From: Stappia sp. BW2
GTDB lineage: Bacteria > Pseudomonadota > Alphaproteobacteria > Rhizobiales > Stappiaceae
Assembly: GCF_008107695.1 (NCBI RefSeq)
Contig: NZ_VIRG01000070.1
Coordinates: 1,240,001 to 1,304,000 of the forward strand
Length of the DNA stretch: 64,000 nt
Direction: 5' to 3'
Shown here: one piece after another, positions 1 to 8,805 of the stretch
How positions within the stretch are numbered: the first letter of the stretch is position 1
Layout of the letters: every line of letters starts with the position of its first letter
Program-made: the position numbers and the translations under genes
Notes under the pieces: model-generated
What the model saw: the letters and a program-made list of their open reading frames with translations, nothing else
What the model was told of the DNA's origin: nothing
Databases searched by the model: none

Positions 1-521
1 GCCAGAAAACCGAACCCCTGACACAGAACCGCAACAAGACCCAGCAGAACAACGGCCCAGAGTTGGCCGTTGAGCCGATCGCAGTCCGAGTTTTCATTGC
101 TGCAAAACTGGACTGCCAGCAGCAGACCCGAAAGAACGACAAGACCACCAATGATATCCCAAGTGCCGAGGGTTTCACCGAACCAGAAGAATGCCATCAC
201 GGCGACAACAGGTCCCTTCAGCGACAACATCAGTTCCGTCCGCCTCGGTCCTCCCAGGCGCAGGCATTCAACCATGGCGAGATTTCCGGCGAGGATGCCG
301 AAGGTCGTGCTCAGAACGAATGCGGGCCAGTGGTGCCAGGGGATGGACGACCAGTATCCGAGGATGGCGCAGAGCGCAGAGACAAGTGCCGCGCAGGCGG
401 TCAACTGGATTCGCGTGAATTCGAACGCTCCTAGAAGCCTTGCTGGTGTCTGGGCAAGAACAATGCCCGTTGCCCAACCGGTTGAAGCGCCGACGGCGGC
501 AGCGATTGGCAGAAGCAGCAT
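1..521 (-). CDS. EamA/DMT-family membrane transporter, C-terminus cut off by window edge
   Basis: Reading the minus strand from an ATG at 521 gives an open frame to the window edge, about 173 residues, so the C-terminal half is missing. The protein has hydrophobic helices separated by short loops, beginning with a Gly/Ala-rich first helix (GASTGWATG). A later stretch ends in LKGPVVAVMAFFWFGETLG, which resembles the end-of-repeat motif of EamA domains (P..a....lgE). EamA proteins are inner-membrane exporters of small metabolites; the substrate cannot be read from sequence. It is divergent from an HxlR-type regulator with a 73-bp shared promoter region carrying two palindromes, so control by that regulator is likely. 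Confidence 0.75.
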   Translation of the reverse strand, partial: MLLLPIAAAVGASTGWATGIVLAQTPARLLGAFEFTRIQLTACAALVSALCAILGYWSSIPWHHWPAFVLSTTFGILAGNLAMVECLRLGGPRRTELMLSLKGPVVAVMAFFWFGETLGTWDIIGGLVVLSGLLLAVQFCSNENSDCDRLNGQLWAVVLLGLVAVLCQGFGFL

Positions 522-540
522 GACAGGTGATCCTTGGTTT

Positions 541-583
541 GCTACATATTCAGTAGCGATACCAATGCTACATAAATAATAGC
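541..583. promoter_or_regulatory. Paired 17-bp palindromes in the EamA/HxlR divergent promoter
   Basis: GCTAC-N7-GTAGC is a perfect inverted repeat at 541-557. A second copy, GCTAC-N7-ATAGC with one mismatch in the right arm, lies at 567-583. The centres are 26 bp apart. Both lie between the divergent starts at 521 and 595, the place expected for HxlR operators. That they bind the neighbouring HxlR protein is inference. Confidence 0.45.
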
Positions 584-594
584 AAGGAAAATAC

Positions 595-948
595 ATGGCA
601 ACTTCCATACCCAGGCCCGGGCTGCCGGTGCGTGGATCAAAGTCCGGCAAACCTATCATGGCGTTGTTCGATCTGCTCGGGCGCAGCTGGGCACTGGGAA
701 TCATCTGGCAGCTCTCGGAAGGCAGCCTCACTTTCCGACAGTTGCAGGATCTTTGCGAAGGTGTGTCGCCAACGGTTCTCAATAAGCGATTGAAAGAACT
801 GAAGGAATGCGCATTGGTAAAGCATGACGGCAGTGGCTACCTTTTGACAGACCTTGGGTTGGAACTGTTTGAACTGCTGGCGCCGTTCGGCGGTTGGTCG
901 CAAAAGTGGTCGCAGGCGGTTTTGGAGAAAATCGAAGTCAAGAAATAG
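595..948 (+). CDS. HxlR-family winged-helix transcriptional regulator
   Basis: This 117-residue protein has the length and layout of the HxlR/MarR-like family. A helix (ALFDLLGRSWALGIIWQL) is followed by LTFRQLQ, then the recognition helix region SPTVLNKRLKEL and the wing ending in GYLLTDLG. These proteins act as dimeric DNA-binding regulators, often responding to redox or aldehyde stress and often controlling a divergent neighbour. The conserved redox cysteine near the N-terminus of some HxlR members is not seen at the equivalent place. The start has AAGGA at 584-588 just upstream. Family assignment is firm; ligand and targets are unknown, although the divergent EamA gene is the obvious candidate. 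Confidence 0.85.
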   Translation: MATSIPRPGLPVRGSKSGKPIMALFDLLGRSWALGIIWQLSEGSLTFRQLQDLCEGVSPTVLNKRLKELKECALVKHDGSGYLLTDLGLELFELLAPFGGWSQKWSQAVLEKIEVKK

Positions 949-1186
949 AGCTGAACCGAAGGTAGGATGCAGGCGATGCAGGCAAAGGTCTGCAAAGGTG
1001 CAAAACCGGCAAGAAAACCGGCCCTTAGGCCTTGAAATAAACTTTCCAGCCAACTATAAGGCGCGCATTCCACACGCAAGGGGCGGAAACCGAGCTTATC
1101 GGTATCCTTCCGGTGGCCGAAGGGAAATCTCTACGGTCCACATCCTCTTGCGGAGGTCAAACCGGAAAACTCAGGAGATAAGGGCC

Positions 1187-1987
1187 ATGGCATTGCCCGA
1201 TTTCACCATGCGTCAGCTGCTGGAAGCTGGCGTTCACTTTGGTCACCAGAAACACCGTTGGAACCCGCGTATGGGTCAGTACATCTTTGGTGTACGCAAC
1301 GATGTTCACATCATGGACCTGTCACAGACCGTTCCGCTGTTTCACCAGGCACTCAAGGCCGTGTCCGACACGGTTGCCGGTGGTGGTCGCGTTCTGATCG
1401 TCGGTACCAAGCGTCAGGCTCAGGAAGCCGTTGCTTCTGCAGCGCGCAACTCCGCTCAGTATTATGTCAACGCACGTTGGCTCGGCGGCATGCTGACGAA
1501 CTGGAAGACCATCTCCCAGTCCATCCAGCGCCTGCGCAAGCTGGAAGAAACCCTGTCTTCCGATGCTGCTAACGCTCTGACAAAGAAAGAGCGTCTGTTC
1601 ATGGACCGTGAGCGTGAAAAGCTCGAGCGGAACCTTGGTGGTATCAAGGACATGGGCGGTATCCCGGATCTGATCTTCGTGATCGACACCAACCGTGAAG
1701 CCATCGCCATTCAGGAAGCCCGTCGTCTGGGTATTCCGGTTGCTGCGATCCTCGATTCCAACTCCAATCCGGAAGGCATCACCTATCCGGTGCCGGGTAA
1801 CGACGATGCAGGCCGCGCCCTGTCGCTGTACTGCGACCTGATCGCACGTGCTGCCATCGACGGTATCTCCCGTGCACAGGGTGCTTCCGGCATGGACATC
1901 GGCGAAGCGGAAGAAGCTCCGGTTGAAGAAGTTCTTGCCACGGCTTCCGAGGAAGCTCCGGCTGAAGCAACAGCTGCCGAGGCTTAA
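1187..1987 (+). CDS. rpsB: 30S ribosomal protein S2
   Basis: The 266-residue product begins MALPDFTMRQLLEAGVHFGH and contains the S2 signatures RWNPRM, IDTNRE and IPVAAILDSN. S2 is a late-assembling 30S protein needed to bind S1. The frame is open further upstream, but the ATG at 1187 has an AGGAGA site at 1173-1178 and matches the usual S2 N-terminus. The last 35 residues are an acidic Ala/Glu-rich tail (EAEEAPVEEV...), common in alphaproteobacterial S2. It is followed by tsf, the usual rpsB-tsf operon, with a stable hairpin between them. Confidence 0.98.
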   Translation: MALPDFTMRQLLEAGVHFGHQKHRWNPRMGQYIFGVRNDVHIMDLSQTVPLFHQALKAVSDTVAGGGRVLIVGTKRQAQEAVASAARNSAQYYVNARWLGGMLTNWKTISQSIQRLRKLEETLSSDAANALTKKERLFMDREREKLERNLGGIKDMGGIPDLIFVIDTNREAIAIQEARRLGIPVAAILDSNSNPEGITYPVPGNDDAGRALSLYCDLIARAAIDGISRAQGASGMDIGEAEEAPVEEVLATASEEAPAEATAAEA

Positions 1988-1994
1988 GCCTCTC

Positions 1995-2016
1995 CTGCCG
2001 CGGTTCGCCGCGGCAG
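1995..2016 (+). promoter_or_regulatory. rpsB-tsf intercistronic hairpin with TTCG loop
   Basis: CTGCCGCGG-TTCG-CCGCGGCAG is a perfect 9-bp stem with a tetraloop, starting seven bases after the rpsB stop codon. No T-run follows, so it is not a standard intrinsic terminator. A 3'-end stabiliser or partial attenuator that sets rpsB against tsf expression is the likelier role; this is inference. Confidence 0.6.
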
Positions 2017-2131
2017 AATACTGTTGAAATTCGCAAGGCGGGCTGCAGTTTGTTGCAGCCTCGTCATAAAGACGCGGAAGGCCATCGGCTAAACCGTGTT
2101 TTATCTGAAACCCCCATGCACGAGGCAATCG

Positions 2132-3049
2132 ATGAGCATTACCGCTGCGATGGTAAAAGAGCTCCGCGAGAAATCCGGCGCTGGCATGATGGACTGCAAG
2201 ACCGCCCTTACTGAAGCGGGCGGCGATATGGAAGCAGCTGTTGACTGGCTGCGTACCAAAGGTCTGGCCAAGGCTGCCAAGAAGGCGGACCGTGTGGCCG
2301 CTGAAGGTCTGGTTGGTGTTGCTTCTGAAGGCACTAAAGCTGCCGTGATCGAGCTGAACTCCGAAACCGACTTCGTTGCGCGCAACGAAGGGTTCCAGGA
2401 GCTGGTCTCGAACGTTGCCAAGGTTGCTGTCGGCACCGATGGTTCCGTTGAAGCCGTTTCGACTGCAAATCTCGGCGGTAAGCCGGTTGCAGACGCGATC
2501 ACGGACGCAATCGCCACGATCGGCGAAAACATGACGCTGCGCCGCACGGCGGTTCTGGCGGTGAATGAGGGCGTTGTTGCGACCTACGTTCACAGTTCCG
2601 TTGCTGATGGTCTCGGCAAGATCGGCGTTCTGGTGGCTCTGGAATCAGCAGGTGACAAGGACAAGCTGAATGGTCTCGGCCGTCAGATTGCCATGCACGT
2701 TGCGGCAACCAGCCCGCTGTCGCTGAACACCGAACAGCTGGATCCGGCAGTTGTCGAGCGTGAGAAGTCCGTCTTCTCCGAACAGGCACGCGAATCCGGC
2801 AAGCCGGACAACATCATTGAAAAAATGGTGGAAGGCCGTTTGCGCAAGTTCTACGAGGAAGTTACCCTCGTGAAGCAGGCCTTTGTGATCAACCCGGATC
2901 TGACGGTTGAGCAGGCTGTAGAGGCGCTCGCGAAAGAAATCGGCGCCGAAGTCAAACTTACCGGCTTTGTCCGCTTCGCCCTAGGCGAAGGGATCGAGAA
3001 GGAAGAGCAAGACTTCGCCGCAGAGGTGGCAGCAGCCACCGGGCAGTAA
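2132..3049 (+). CDS. tsf: Translation elongation factor Ts
   Basis: The 305-residue protein is the guanine-nucleotide exchange factor for EF-Tu. It starts MSITAAMVKELREKSGAGMM, an N-terminal UBA-like domain with the family motif DCKTAL. The core follows with ELNSETDFVARN (EF-Tu contact motif) and the second signature LVALESAG...LGRQIAMHVAA. Length is normal for the alphaproteobacterial type. The start at 2132 was chosen over an upstream in-frame codon because it gives the canonical N-terminus. A strong terminator follows directly, closing the rpsB-tsf unit. Confidence 0.98.
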   Translation: MSITAAMVKELREKSGAGMMDCKTALTEAGGDMEAAVDWLRTKGLAKAAKKADRVAAEGLVGVASEGTKAAVIELNSETDFVARNEGFQELVSNVAKVAVGTDGSVEAVSTANLGGKPVADAITDAIATIGENMTLRRTAVLAVNEGVVATYVHSSVADGLGKIGVLVALESAGDKDKLNGLGRQIAMHVAATSPLSLNTEQLDPAVVEREKSVFSEQARESGKPDNIIEKMVEGRLRKFYEEVTLVKQAFVINPDLTVEQAVEALAKEIGAEVKLTGFVRFALGEGIEKEEQDFAAEVAAATGQ

Positions 3050-3062
3050 GCTCAAGAAAAAG

Positions 3063-3090
3063 CGCCGGCAAGTCCGGCGTTTTTTTTTTT
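3063..3090 (+). terminator. Intrinsic terminator after tsf
   Basis: CGCCGG-CAAGT-CCGGCG (stem 3063-3068/3074-3079) is followed by eleven T residues at 3080-3090. It separates rpsB-tsf from pyrH and is among the clearest terminators in the window. Confidence 0.93.
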
Positions 3091-3118
3091 AGAAAGACAA
3101 TTTTTAAAGGGTGCACCC

Positions 3119-3838
3119 ATGACGAATTCCTTGCGCTGGAAACGGATCCTTCTTAAACTCTCCGGCGAGGCCCTGATGGGGTCGCAGGCGTTTGGAATTG
3201 ACCCGGCCATTGTGCAAAGGATCGCAAAGGAAATCGCCGACGCAGTGGCTCTGGGAGCCCAGGTCGGCGTTGTCGTCGGCGGAGGCAACATCTTCCGCGG
3301 TGTTGCCGTTGCCGCCAAGGGCGGCAATCGTGTGACCGGCGACCACATGGGCATGCTTGCAACTATCATGAACAGCCTCACGCTGGCTGATGCCCTGCGC
3401 CGCCTGAAAGTCAACGCGCGTGTTCTGTCTGCCGTCTCGGTGCCGTCGATCTGCGAGACCTTCTCGCAGCGTGTCGCCGACCGCTACATGGAAGACGGCG
3501 ATGTGATCATTTTTGCAGGCGGTACGGGAAATCCCTTCTTCACCACGGACAGCGGCGCGGCTCTTCGGGCCGCGGAAATGAAATGCGACGCTTTCCTGAA
3601 GGGCACACAGGTGGACGGCGTCTATTCCGATGACCCGAAGGTCAACCCGAACGCCGAGCGCTACGAGACGCTCGGTTATGAGGAAATCATAACCCGGAAC
3701 CTGAAAGTCATGGACACCACGGCCATTGCCCTGGCGCGTGACAATTCCATTCCCGTCATTGTGTTTTCCATTCATTCTCCCGGCGCTCTCGTCAGCGTGC
3801 TTCAGGAAACTGGCACCTACACTGTCGTGGGTGACTGA
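3119..3838 (+). CDS. pyrH: Uridylate kinase (UMP kinase)
   Basis: The 239-residue protein of the amino-acid-kinase fold phosphorylates UMP to UDP in pyrimidine nucleotide synthesis and works as a cytosolic hexamer. Visible motifs are the phosphate-binding LLKLSGEALMG at the N-terminus, VVVGGGNIFRG, the UMP-binding DHMGMLAT region, and GGTGNPFFTTDSGAALRA. It lies 29 bp after the tsf terminator and leads the pyrH-frr-uppS-cdsA-dxr series. Confidence 0.97.
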   Translation: MTNSLRWKRILLKLSGEALMGSQAFGIDPAIVQRIAKEIADAVALGAQVGVVVGGGNIFRGVAVAAKGGNRVTGDHMGMLATIMNSLTLADALRRLKVNARVLSAVSVPSICETFSQRVADRYMEDGDVIIFAGGTGNPFFTTDSGAALRAAEMKCDAFLKGTQVDGVYSDDPKVNPNAERYETLGYEEIITRNLKVMDTTAIALARDNSIPVIVFSIHSPGALVSVLQETGTYTVVGD

Positions 3839-3949
3839 AAGTTTTAAGAACCAATCCCGGTTCAAGCTCTTGTGTTTCGGTGCGTTTATGCCATGTTGGC
3901 GCGCGCCGAGACTCTATTCAGCCAAGCACAAAACAACAGTGAGGAAACA

Positions 3950-4513
3950 ATGTCGGTAGAAGGTGTGGACCTTGATGATCTGAAGCGCCGCATGCAGGGA
4001 GCGCTGTCGGTTCTGAAAACAGAATTTGCAGGACTGCGTACCGGCCGCGCGTCGTCGTCCATGATGGATCCGATTACTGTTGAAGCCTATGGCCAGTCCA
4101 TGCCGATCAACCAGGTGGCCACCGTTTCCGTTCCCGAACCTCGTATGCTTGCGGTTCAGGTCTGGGACAAGAGCATGGTGTCGGCCGTCGAAAAGGCGAT
4201 CCGGGAATCCAATCTGGGTCTGAACCCGGTTGTGGACGGCATGCTGCTGCGTCTGCCGATTCCCGAGCTGAACCAGGAACGCCGCCAGGAACTGATCAAG
4301 GTAGCTCACAAATACGCTGAACAGGCGAAGGTTTCTATCCGTCACGTCCGCCGCGATGGCATGGACACCGCCAAGAAGGCGGAAAAAGACGGTGACATTT
4401 CTCAGGACGACAGTCGCGTCGCCTCCGATGAGGTGCAGAAGCTGACCGATCAGATGATCGCGGAAGTCGACACCATGCTGGAGAAAAAAGAGCAGGAAAT
4501 TTCCCAGGTTTGA
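3950..4513 (+). CDS. frr: Ribosome recycling factor
   Basis: The 187-residue protein splits post-termination ribosomes together with EF-G. The sequence carries the family motifs FAGLRTGRASSSMMD, VSVPEPRMLAVQVWDK and RLPIPELNQERRQEL, and ends in the long helix of the three-helix bundle. The ATG at 3950, preceded by GAGGAAACA, was chosen over an upstream in-frame codon that would add 26 unrelated residues. The 111-bp gap after pyrH may hold a separate promoter. Confidence 0.97.
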   Translation: MSVEGVDLDDLKRRMQGALSVLKTEFAGLRTGRASSSMMDPITVEAYGQSMPINQVATVSVPEPRMLAVQVWDKSMVSAVEKAIRESNLGLNPVVDGMLLRLPIPELNQERRQELIKVAHKYAEQAKVSIRHVRRDGMDTAKKAEKDGDISQDDSRVASDEVQKLTDQMIAEVDTMLEKKEQEISQV

Positions 4514-4544
4514 TCGACCAGGGAAGGGTGAGTTGGGGGAGCAT

Positions 4545-5312
4545 ATGAGCGTCAGCCCGGATCGCAACCTGCATGCACCTGCTGCAGATGAAACCGGTGC
4601 GAAAATGCCCCGTCATGTTGCCTTCATCATGGACGGCAACGGGCGGTGGGCAACCGCGCGCGGTTTGCCGCGAACTGAGGGGCACCGGCAGGGACTTGGC
4701 GCGCTGCGCAAGGTTATCCGTCATGCCGGTCAGGTCGGCATCGAAACCATTACGATCTACAGCTTTTCCTCTGAAAACTGGAACCGCCCGCAGACCGAAG
4801 TGTCCTTCCTGATGGGGCTGCTTCGCCGGTTCGTACAGCGTGATCTCAGTGAGCTTCACGAAGCCAATGTGCGCATCCGTATCATTGGCGGGCGTAGCGA
4901 CCTGGAGCCGGGCATCCTCGCACTTCTCAACGAAGCTGAAGACCTGACCCGTCACAACACTGGTCTGAACCTTGTGGTTGCCTTCAACTATGGTTCGCGG
5001 TCGGAAATCGTTCGGGCGGCACAGGAGCTGGCAGCAAAGGTTCAATCGGGCGAAATTCAGCCGGCTGACATAACCGAGGAATCGATTACCGCAGCGCTTG
5101 ACACATCCGGATTGCCGGATCCGGATCTTATCATCCGCACGAGCGGGGAAATGCGCCTGTCCAATTTCCTTCTGTGGCAGGCCGCCTATTCGGAATTCTA
5201 CTTTTGCGATCTTTACTGGCCGGACTTCGATGAAGCGGCCTTCGACAAGGCTTTGAGCTGCTTCTGCAGCCGCGAGCGCCGGTATGGCGGCCTTGACGCC
5301 AAGGCAAACTGA
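4545..5312 (+). CDS. uppS: Undecaprenyl (polyprenyl) diphosphate synthase
   Basis: This cis-prenyltransferase of about 255 residues extends farnesyl diphosphate with isopentenyl diphosphate to the C55 carrier lipid used for peptidoglycan and O-antigen. The first conserved region reads HVAFIMDGNGRWA, with the catalytic Asp, followed by RTEGHRQG. SFSSENWNRP and, near the C-terminus, PDPDLIIRTSGEMRLSNF are the other family regions. An upstream in-frame TTG exists, but the ATG at 4545 behind GGGGGA is preferred. It sits 31 bp after frr and 15 bp before cdsA. Confidence 0.96.
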   Translation: MSVSPDRNLHAPAADETGAKMPRHVAFIMDGNGRWATARGLPRTEGHRQGLGALRKVIRHAGQVGIETITIYSFSSENWNRPQTEVSFLMGLLRRFVQRDLSELHEANVRIRIIGGRSDLEPGILALLNEAEDLTRHNTGLNLVVAFNYGSRSEIVRAAQELAAKVQSGEIQPADITEESITAALDTSGLPDPDLIIRTSGEMRLSNFLLWQAAYSEFYFCDLYWPDFDEAAFDKALSCFCSRERRYGGLDAKAN

Positions 5313-5327
5313 CCTCCGGCTCGAGCA

Positions 5328-6170
5328 ATGGCAGAACCCGACCAGCACCCGAAAAAACTATCCGACCTTCGCCTCAGGTTCCTTTCGGCTCTCGTTTTGG
5401 GTCCGCTTGTTCTGCTGATAACGTATCTTGGCGGTCTTTCCTTCGCTGCACTGACGCTGGTCGCGTCCGGTCTGTTTCTCTGGGAATGGTTTTCGATCAC
5501 AGGAACCCCGGCAAAGTCGGTAGGGGCCCTGACCGGGTTCGTCACGCTTTTTGCAATTGCAATCCTGTGCGTCGCCGGGCATCCGGGGCCTGGGCTGGTA
5601 GCTATGGTGCTGGGCGCTTTCATCGCCTATGCCGTCAGCGGCTTTTCGAAGACTGGCCGATGGGCGATAGAGGGGATTGTCTATAGCGGGCTTGCCCTGT
5701 TTTCGCTGCTTGCGCTTCGCGAAGGCAGCGAAGGACTTCTTGTGGCATTTTTCCTGGTGTTCGTGGTCTGGGCCACGGACATCTTCGCATATTTTACCGG
5801 CCGTGCGTTGGGCGGCCCCAAACTTATGCCGCGTGTATCACCTAAAAAGACCTGGTCTGGTGCTATTGGCGGACTGGTGCTTGCGACGCTGTTCGGCACG
5901 GGAGTCGCCCTTGTCGCCAATGCACAGCATCTTGTGTTGTGGGCATTGCTGGCCGCCGGTCTTTCGGTTGTCTCTCAAGCCGGAGATCTTCTGGAATCAG
6001 CTATCAAACGGCGTTTCGACGTCAAGGATTCCAGCCGGCTTATTCCAGGACATGGCGGCATCATGGACCGGATCGACGGGTTGGTCGCTGCTGCGATCTT
6101 CGCCGTGCTCATTGGCCTGGCGGCAGGCGGCAGCCTCGCTGATCCGCTTGCCGGTCTCGGTCTGACCTAA
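5328..6170 (+). CDS. cdsA: Phosphatidate cytidylyltransferase (CDP-diacylglycerol synthase)
   Basis: The 280-residue polytopic inner-membrane enzyme makes CDP-diacylglycerol from phosphatidate and CTP, the branch point of phospholipid synthesis. Most of the protein is hydrophobic helix. The C-terminal family signature is clear: SQAGDLLESAIKRRF followed by DSSRLIPGHGGIMDRIDG, whose acidic residues bind metal and CTP. It lies between uppS and dxr with very short spacers, so the three are probably co-transcribed. Confidence 0.96.
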   Translation: MAEPDQHPKKLSDLRLRFLSALVLGPLVLLITYLGGLSFAALTLVASGLFLWEWFSITGTPAKSVGALTGFVTLFAIAILCVAGHPGPGLVAMVLGAFIAYAVSGFSKTGRWAIEGIVYSGLALFSLLALREGSEGLLVAFFLVFVVWATDIFAYFTGRALGGPKLMPRVSPKKTWSGAIGGLVLATLFGTGVALVANAQHLVLWALLAAGLSVVSQAGDLLESAIKRRFDVKDSSRLIPGHGGIMDRIDGLVAAAIFAVLIGLAAGGSLADPLAGLGLT

Positions 6171-6186
6171 ATTTGGAGTAACAGGC

Positions 6187-7398
6187 ATGGCAGCTGCCTT
6201 AGCAGCACGCGACCCTGGCGCGAAAACCCGGATAACTGTTCTCGGCGCCACCGGGTCCATCGGCCAGAGCCTGGCGGACCTTATAGAAAGAAATCCGGAC
6301 AGCTATGAGGTTGTGGCGCTGGTTTCGAACCGGAATGCCGCGGCTCTCGCCGACATGGCGAAAACGCTGAAAGCAAGTTCGGCGATCCTTGCTGACGAAA
6401 CTTTCTATCCGGAACTCAGGGATCGGCTTTCAGGCAGCGGGATTAATACCGGAGCCGGGGAGGCTGCCGTCCTGGAGGCGGTCGACCGGGACACGGATAT
6501 TGTCGTCGGTGCCATAGTGGGCGCGGCTGGACTAAAGCCGACCATGGCCGCTATTCGCGCTGGACGCCGCATTGCACTTGCCAACAAGGAATGCCTTGTT
6601 TGCGCGGGCGACTTGTTCATGAAAAAGATCCGGGCAACCGGTGCGGAGCTTTTACCCGTCGACAGCGAACACAACGCTGTGTTTCAGGTGTTTGAAACCG
6701 ACAAGGCCGATATGGTCGAAAAGGTAATTCTCACAGCTTCCGGCGGGCCGTTCAGGGCGCTTTCGAAAGACGACATGAAAAGGGTGACGCCGCAGCAGGC
6801 GCTCAAGCATCCGAACTGGGACATGGGCGCGCGCATCACCATCGATAGTGCCACCATGATGAACAAAGGCTTCGAGGTGATTGAAGCTTCTCATCTTTTT
6901 CCGGTTTCTCATGATCAGCTCGGTGTGCTCGTCCATCCGCAATCAACTGTTCATGGTCTTGTGCAATACAAAGACGGTTCGTTGCTGGCGCAACTCGGCA
7001 GTCCGGACATGCGCACACCGATTGCCCATTGTCTCGCGTTTCCGCGACGGATGAACGTTCCGGTGAAACGTCTGGACCTTGCCGAACTCGGCACACTCAC
7101 TTTTGAAGCTCCCGATCTCGATCGGTTCCCGGCGTTGCATCTGGCACTGGAGGCCATGCGGGCAGGGGGAATGGCGCCGGCGGCCCTCAATGCCGCGGAC
7201 GAAATTGCCGTGGAGGCTTTTCTTACCGGACGCATCGGTTTCATGGATATTCCGGCTGCCATCGAGACGGTGCTTGAAGCCATGGGGGCAGGAGGGCTGT
7301 TGAGCGAGGCCGCCGGTGTGGAAGACGTTCTTGCTCTCGATACCGAAGTGCGGCGAAAGACCGCTGAATGGATAGAGGCGCGGCATATGGCGTGTTGA
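6187..7398 (+). CDS. dxr: 1-deoxy-D-xylulose 5-phosphate reductoisomerase
   Basis: The 403-residue enzyme catalyses the first committed step of the MEP isoprenoid pathway (DXP to MEP with NADPH). The N-terminal dinucleotide-binding motif is VLGATGSIGQS. The metal/substrate site is in LLPVDSEHNAVFQ, and the flexible-loop region includes ASGGPFR and NWDMGARITIDSATMMNKG. Length is normal. Its product eventually feeds the polyprenyl synthase encoded just upstream. Confidence 0.97.
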   Translation: MAAALAARDPGAKTRITVLGATGSIGQSLADLIERNPDSYEVVALVSNRNAAALADMAKTLKASSAILADETFYPELRDRLSGSGINTGAGEAAVLEAVDRDTDIVVGAIVGAAGLKPTMAAIRAGRRIALANKECLVCAGDLFMKKIRATGAELLPVDSEHNAVFQVFETDKADMVEKVILTASGGPFRALSKDDMKRVTPQQALKHPNWDMGARITIDSATMMNKGFEVIEASHLFPVSHDQLGVLVHPQSTVHGLVQYKDGSLLAQLGSPDMRTPIAHCLAFPRRMNVPVKRLDLAELGTLTFEAPDLDRFPALHLALEAMRAGGMAPAALNAADEIAVEAFLTGRIGFMDIPAAIETVLEAMGAGGLLSEAAGVEDVLALDTEVRRKTAEWIEARHMAC

Positions 7399-7498
7399 CG
7401 GTTCTGGAAATTTGGTTTGCGACCATTAACACGCCGTAATTTTCTTTTTAGTACAAAGCTTCAAAATAATCCTAGCTGCGCAGGATCGGACACACTTC

Positions 7499-8641
7499 AT
7501 GGATCTTCTTGCTTCCGCCTATTCCTTGATAGTCGGCACGATCATTCCCTTTTTATTCGTGCTGACAATCGTGGTCTTCTTCCACGAATTGGGCCATTTC
7601 GCAGTGGCTCGCTGGTGCAATGTGAAGGTTGACGCCTTTTCTGTCGGCTTCGGGCGGGAGCTTTTCGGTTTTAACGACCGGAAAGGAACCCGTTGGAAAC
7701 TGTGCTGGATCCCGCTTGGCGGCTACGTCAAATTTGCCGGCGACGACAATGCGGCAAGTGTTCCCAGCCGGGAAGCCATTGCGCAAATGAGCGAGGAAGA
7801 ACGGAAAACCGCGTTTGTCGCCAAGCCTGTCTGGCAGCGCATGGCTGTGGTCGCCGCCGGCCCTATTGCCAATTTCCTCCTCGCAATCGTGATTTTCACG
7901 GCACTTTTCGTCACTTCGGGCAAACAGGGCTTCGAACCTGTCGTCGAACAGGTGATGCCCGGTGGGGCTGCTGAGCGCGATGGCCTTCTTGCCGGTGATG
8001 TCGTGAAGGAAATTGACGGCAGGCCGATTCAGACTTTCGGTGAAATGCGACAGATCGTCCTGATGAATGCCAATACGCCTCTTGTCTTTGAAGTCGAGCG
8101 TGCCGGCAAGGATGTCACCTTGACGGTTACTCCTGACGCAAAAGAGAAAGAAGTCTTTTTTGGCGAGAGACAGGTGGCCGGCGATATCAGTCTCCGTGGT
8201 GTTTCCGATCCGTCCCACCTCGTTCACATCAAATACGGTCTCGGCGAAGCTCTTGTTGAAGGCACGGCGGAAACCTGGCGCATTATTGAAAGCACCGTGA
8301 GCTATATCGGGGATATCATCTCTCAGCGGCAATCGGCCGATCAGCTCGGCGGCCCGATCCGCGTCGCCCAGATCTCCGGTCAAGTCGCAGACCTCGGGTT
8401 CATGCCGCTTATTTCGCTTGCGGCCGTGCTATCCGTCAGCATCGGTCTGATCAATCTGGCTCCGGTGCCGATTCTTGACGGCGGGCACCTCGTCTACTTC
8501 GCTGCCGAAGCCCTGCGTGGCAAACCGCTTAGCGACAGGGTGCAGGACGTCGGTTTCAGGATCGGACTGGGGCTTGTTCTCATGTTGATGGTGTTCGTCA
8601 CCTGGAAAGATATCATGCGGCTTGTGGGGACCAATTCATGA
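7499..8641 (+). CDS. rseP: Site-2 intramembrane zinc metalloprotease RseP
   Basis: This 380-residue inner-membrane protease cleaves anti-sigma factors and signal-peptide remnants inside the membrane. The zinc-binding HExxH is HELGH at residues 29-33 in the first transmembrane helix. The third ligand lies in PVPILDGGHL (Asp327) in a C-terminal helix. A PDZ domain spans about residues 125-205 (start of the domain at EQVMPGGAAERDGLLAGD). Only one PDZ is evident, whereas E. coli RseP has two. It precedes bamA, as in many proteobacteria, linking envelope-stress proteolysis to outer-membrane assembly. Confidence 0.96.
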   Translation: MDLLASAYSLIVGTIIPFLFVLTIVVFFHELGHFAVARWCNVKVDAFSVGFGRELFGFNDRKGTRWKLCWIPLGGYVKFAGDDNAASVPSREAIAQMSEEERKTAFVAKPVWQRMAVVAAGPIANFLLAIVIFTALFVTSGKQGFEPVVEQVMPGGAAERDGLLAGDVVKEIDGRPIQTFGEMRQIVLMNANTPLVFEVERAGKDVTLTVTPDAKEKEVFFGERQVAGDISLRGVSDPSHLVHIKYGLGEALVEGTAETWRIIESTVSYIGDIISQRQSADQLGGPIRVAQISGQVADLGFMPLISLAAVLSVSIGLINLAPVPILDGGHLVYFAAEALRGKPLSDRVQDVGFRIGLGLVLMLMVFVTWKDIMRLVGTNS

Positions 8642-8805
8642 CACCCGTGACATTGACGCAACGTCTTCAGACTAAATCGCTTTCCGCCCGGAAGGGCTGT
8701 TGCGTTATCGGTAAAAACCTATAAAACACTCGTCGGTTCCGAGAATCTGCTGGGGTGAGTGCGGATTCCCGGAAGGGGTATTAAAAATAAAGGCATAGCG
8801 CAATA

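Noticed and set aside
1322..2593. 423-codon minus-strand frame across rpsB and tsf
   Set aside because: Antisense shadow of two essential genes with canonical sequences.
7425..7441. CtrA-like box TTAA-N7-TAAT before rseP
   Set aside because: The second half deviates from TTAA, and a single half-good match is expected by chance.
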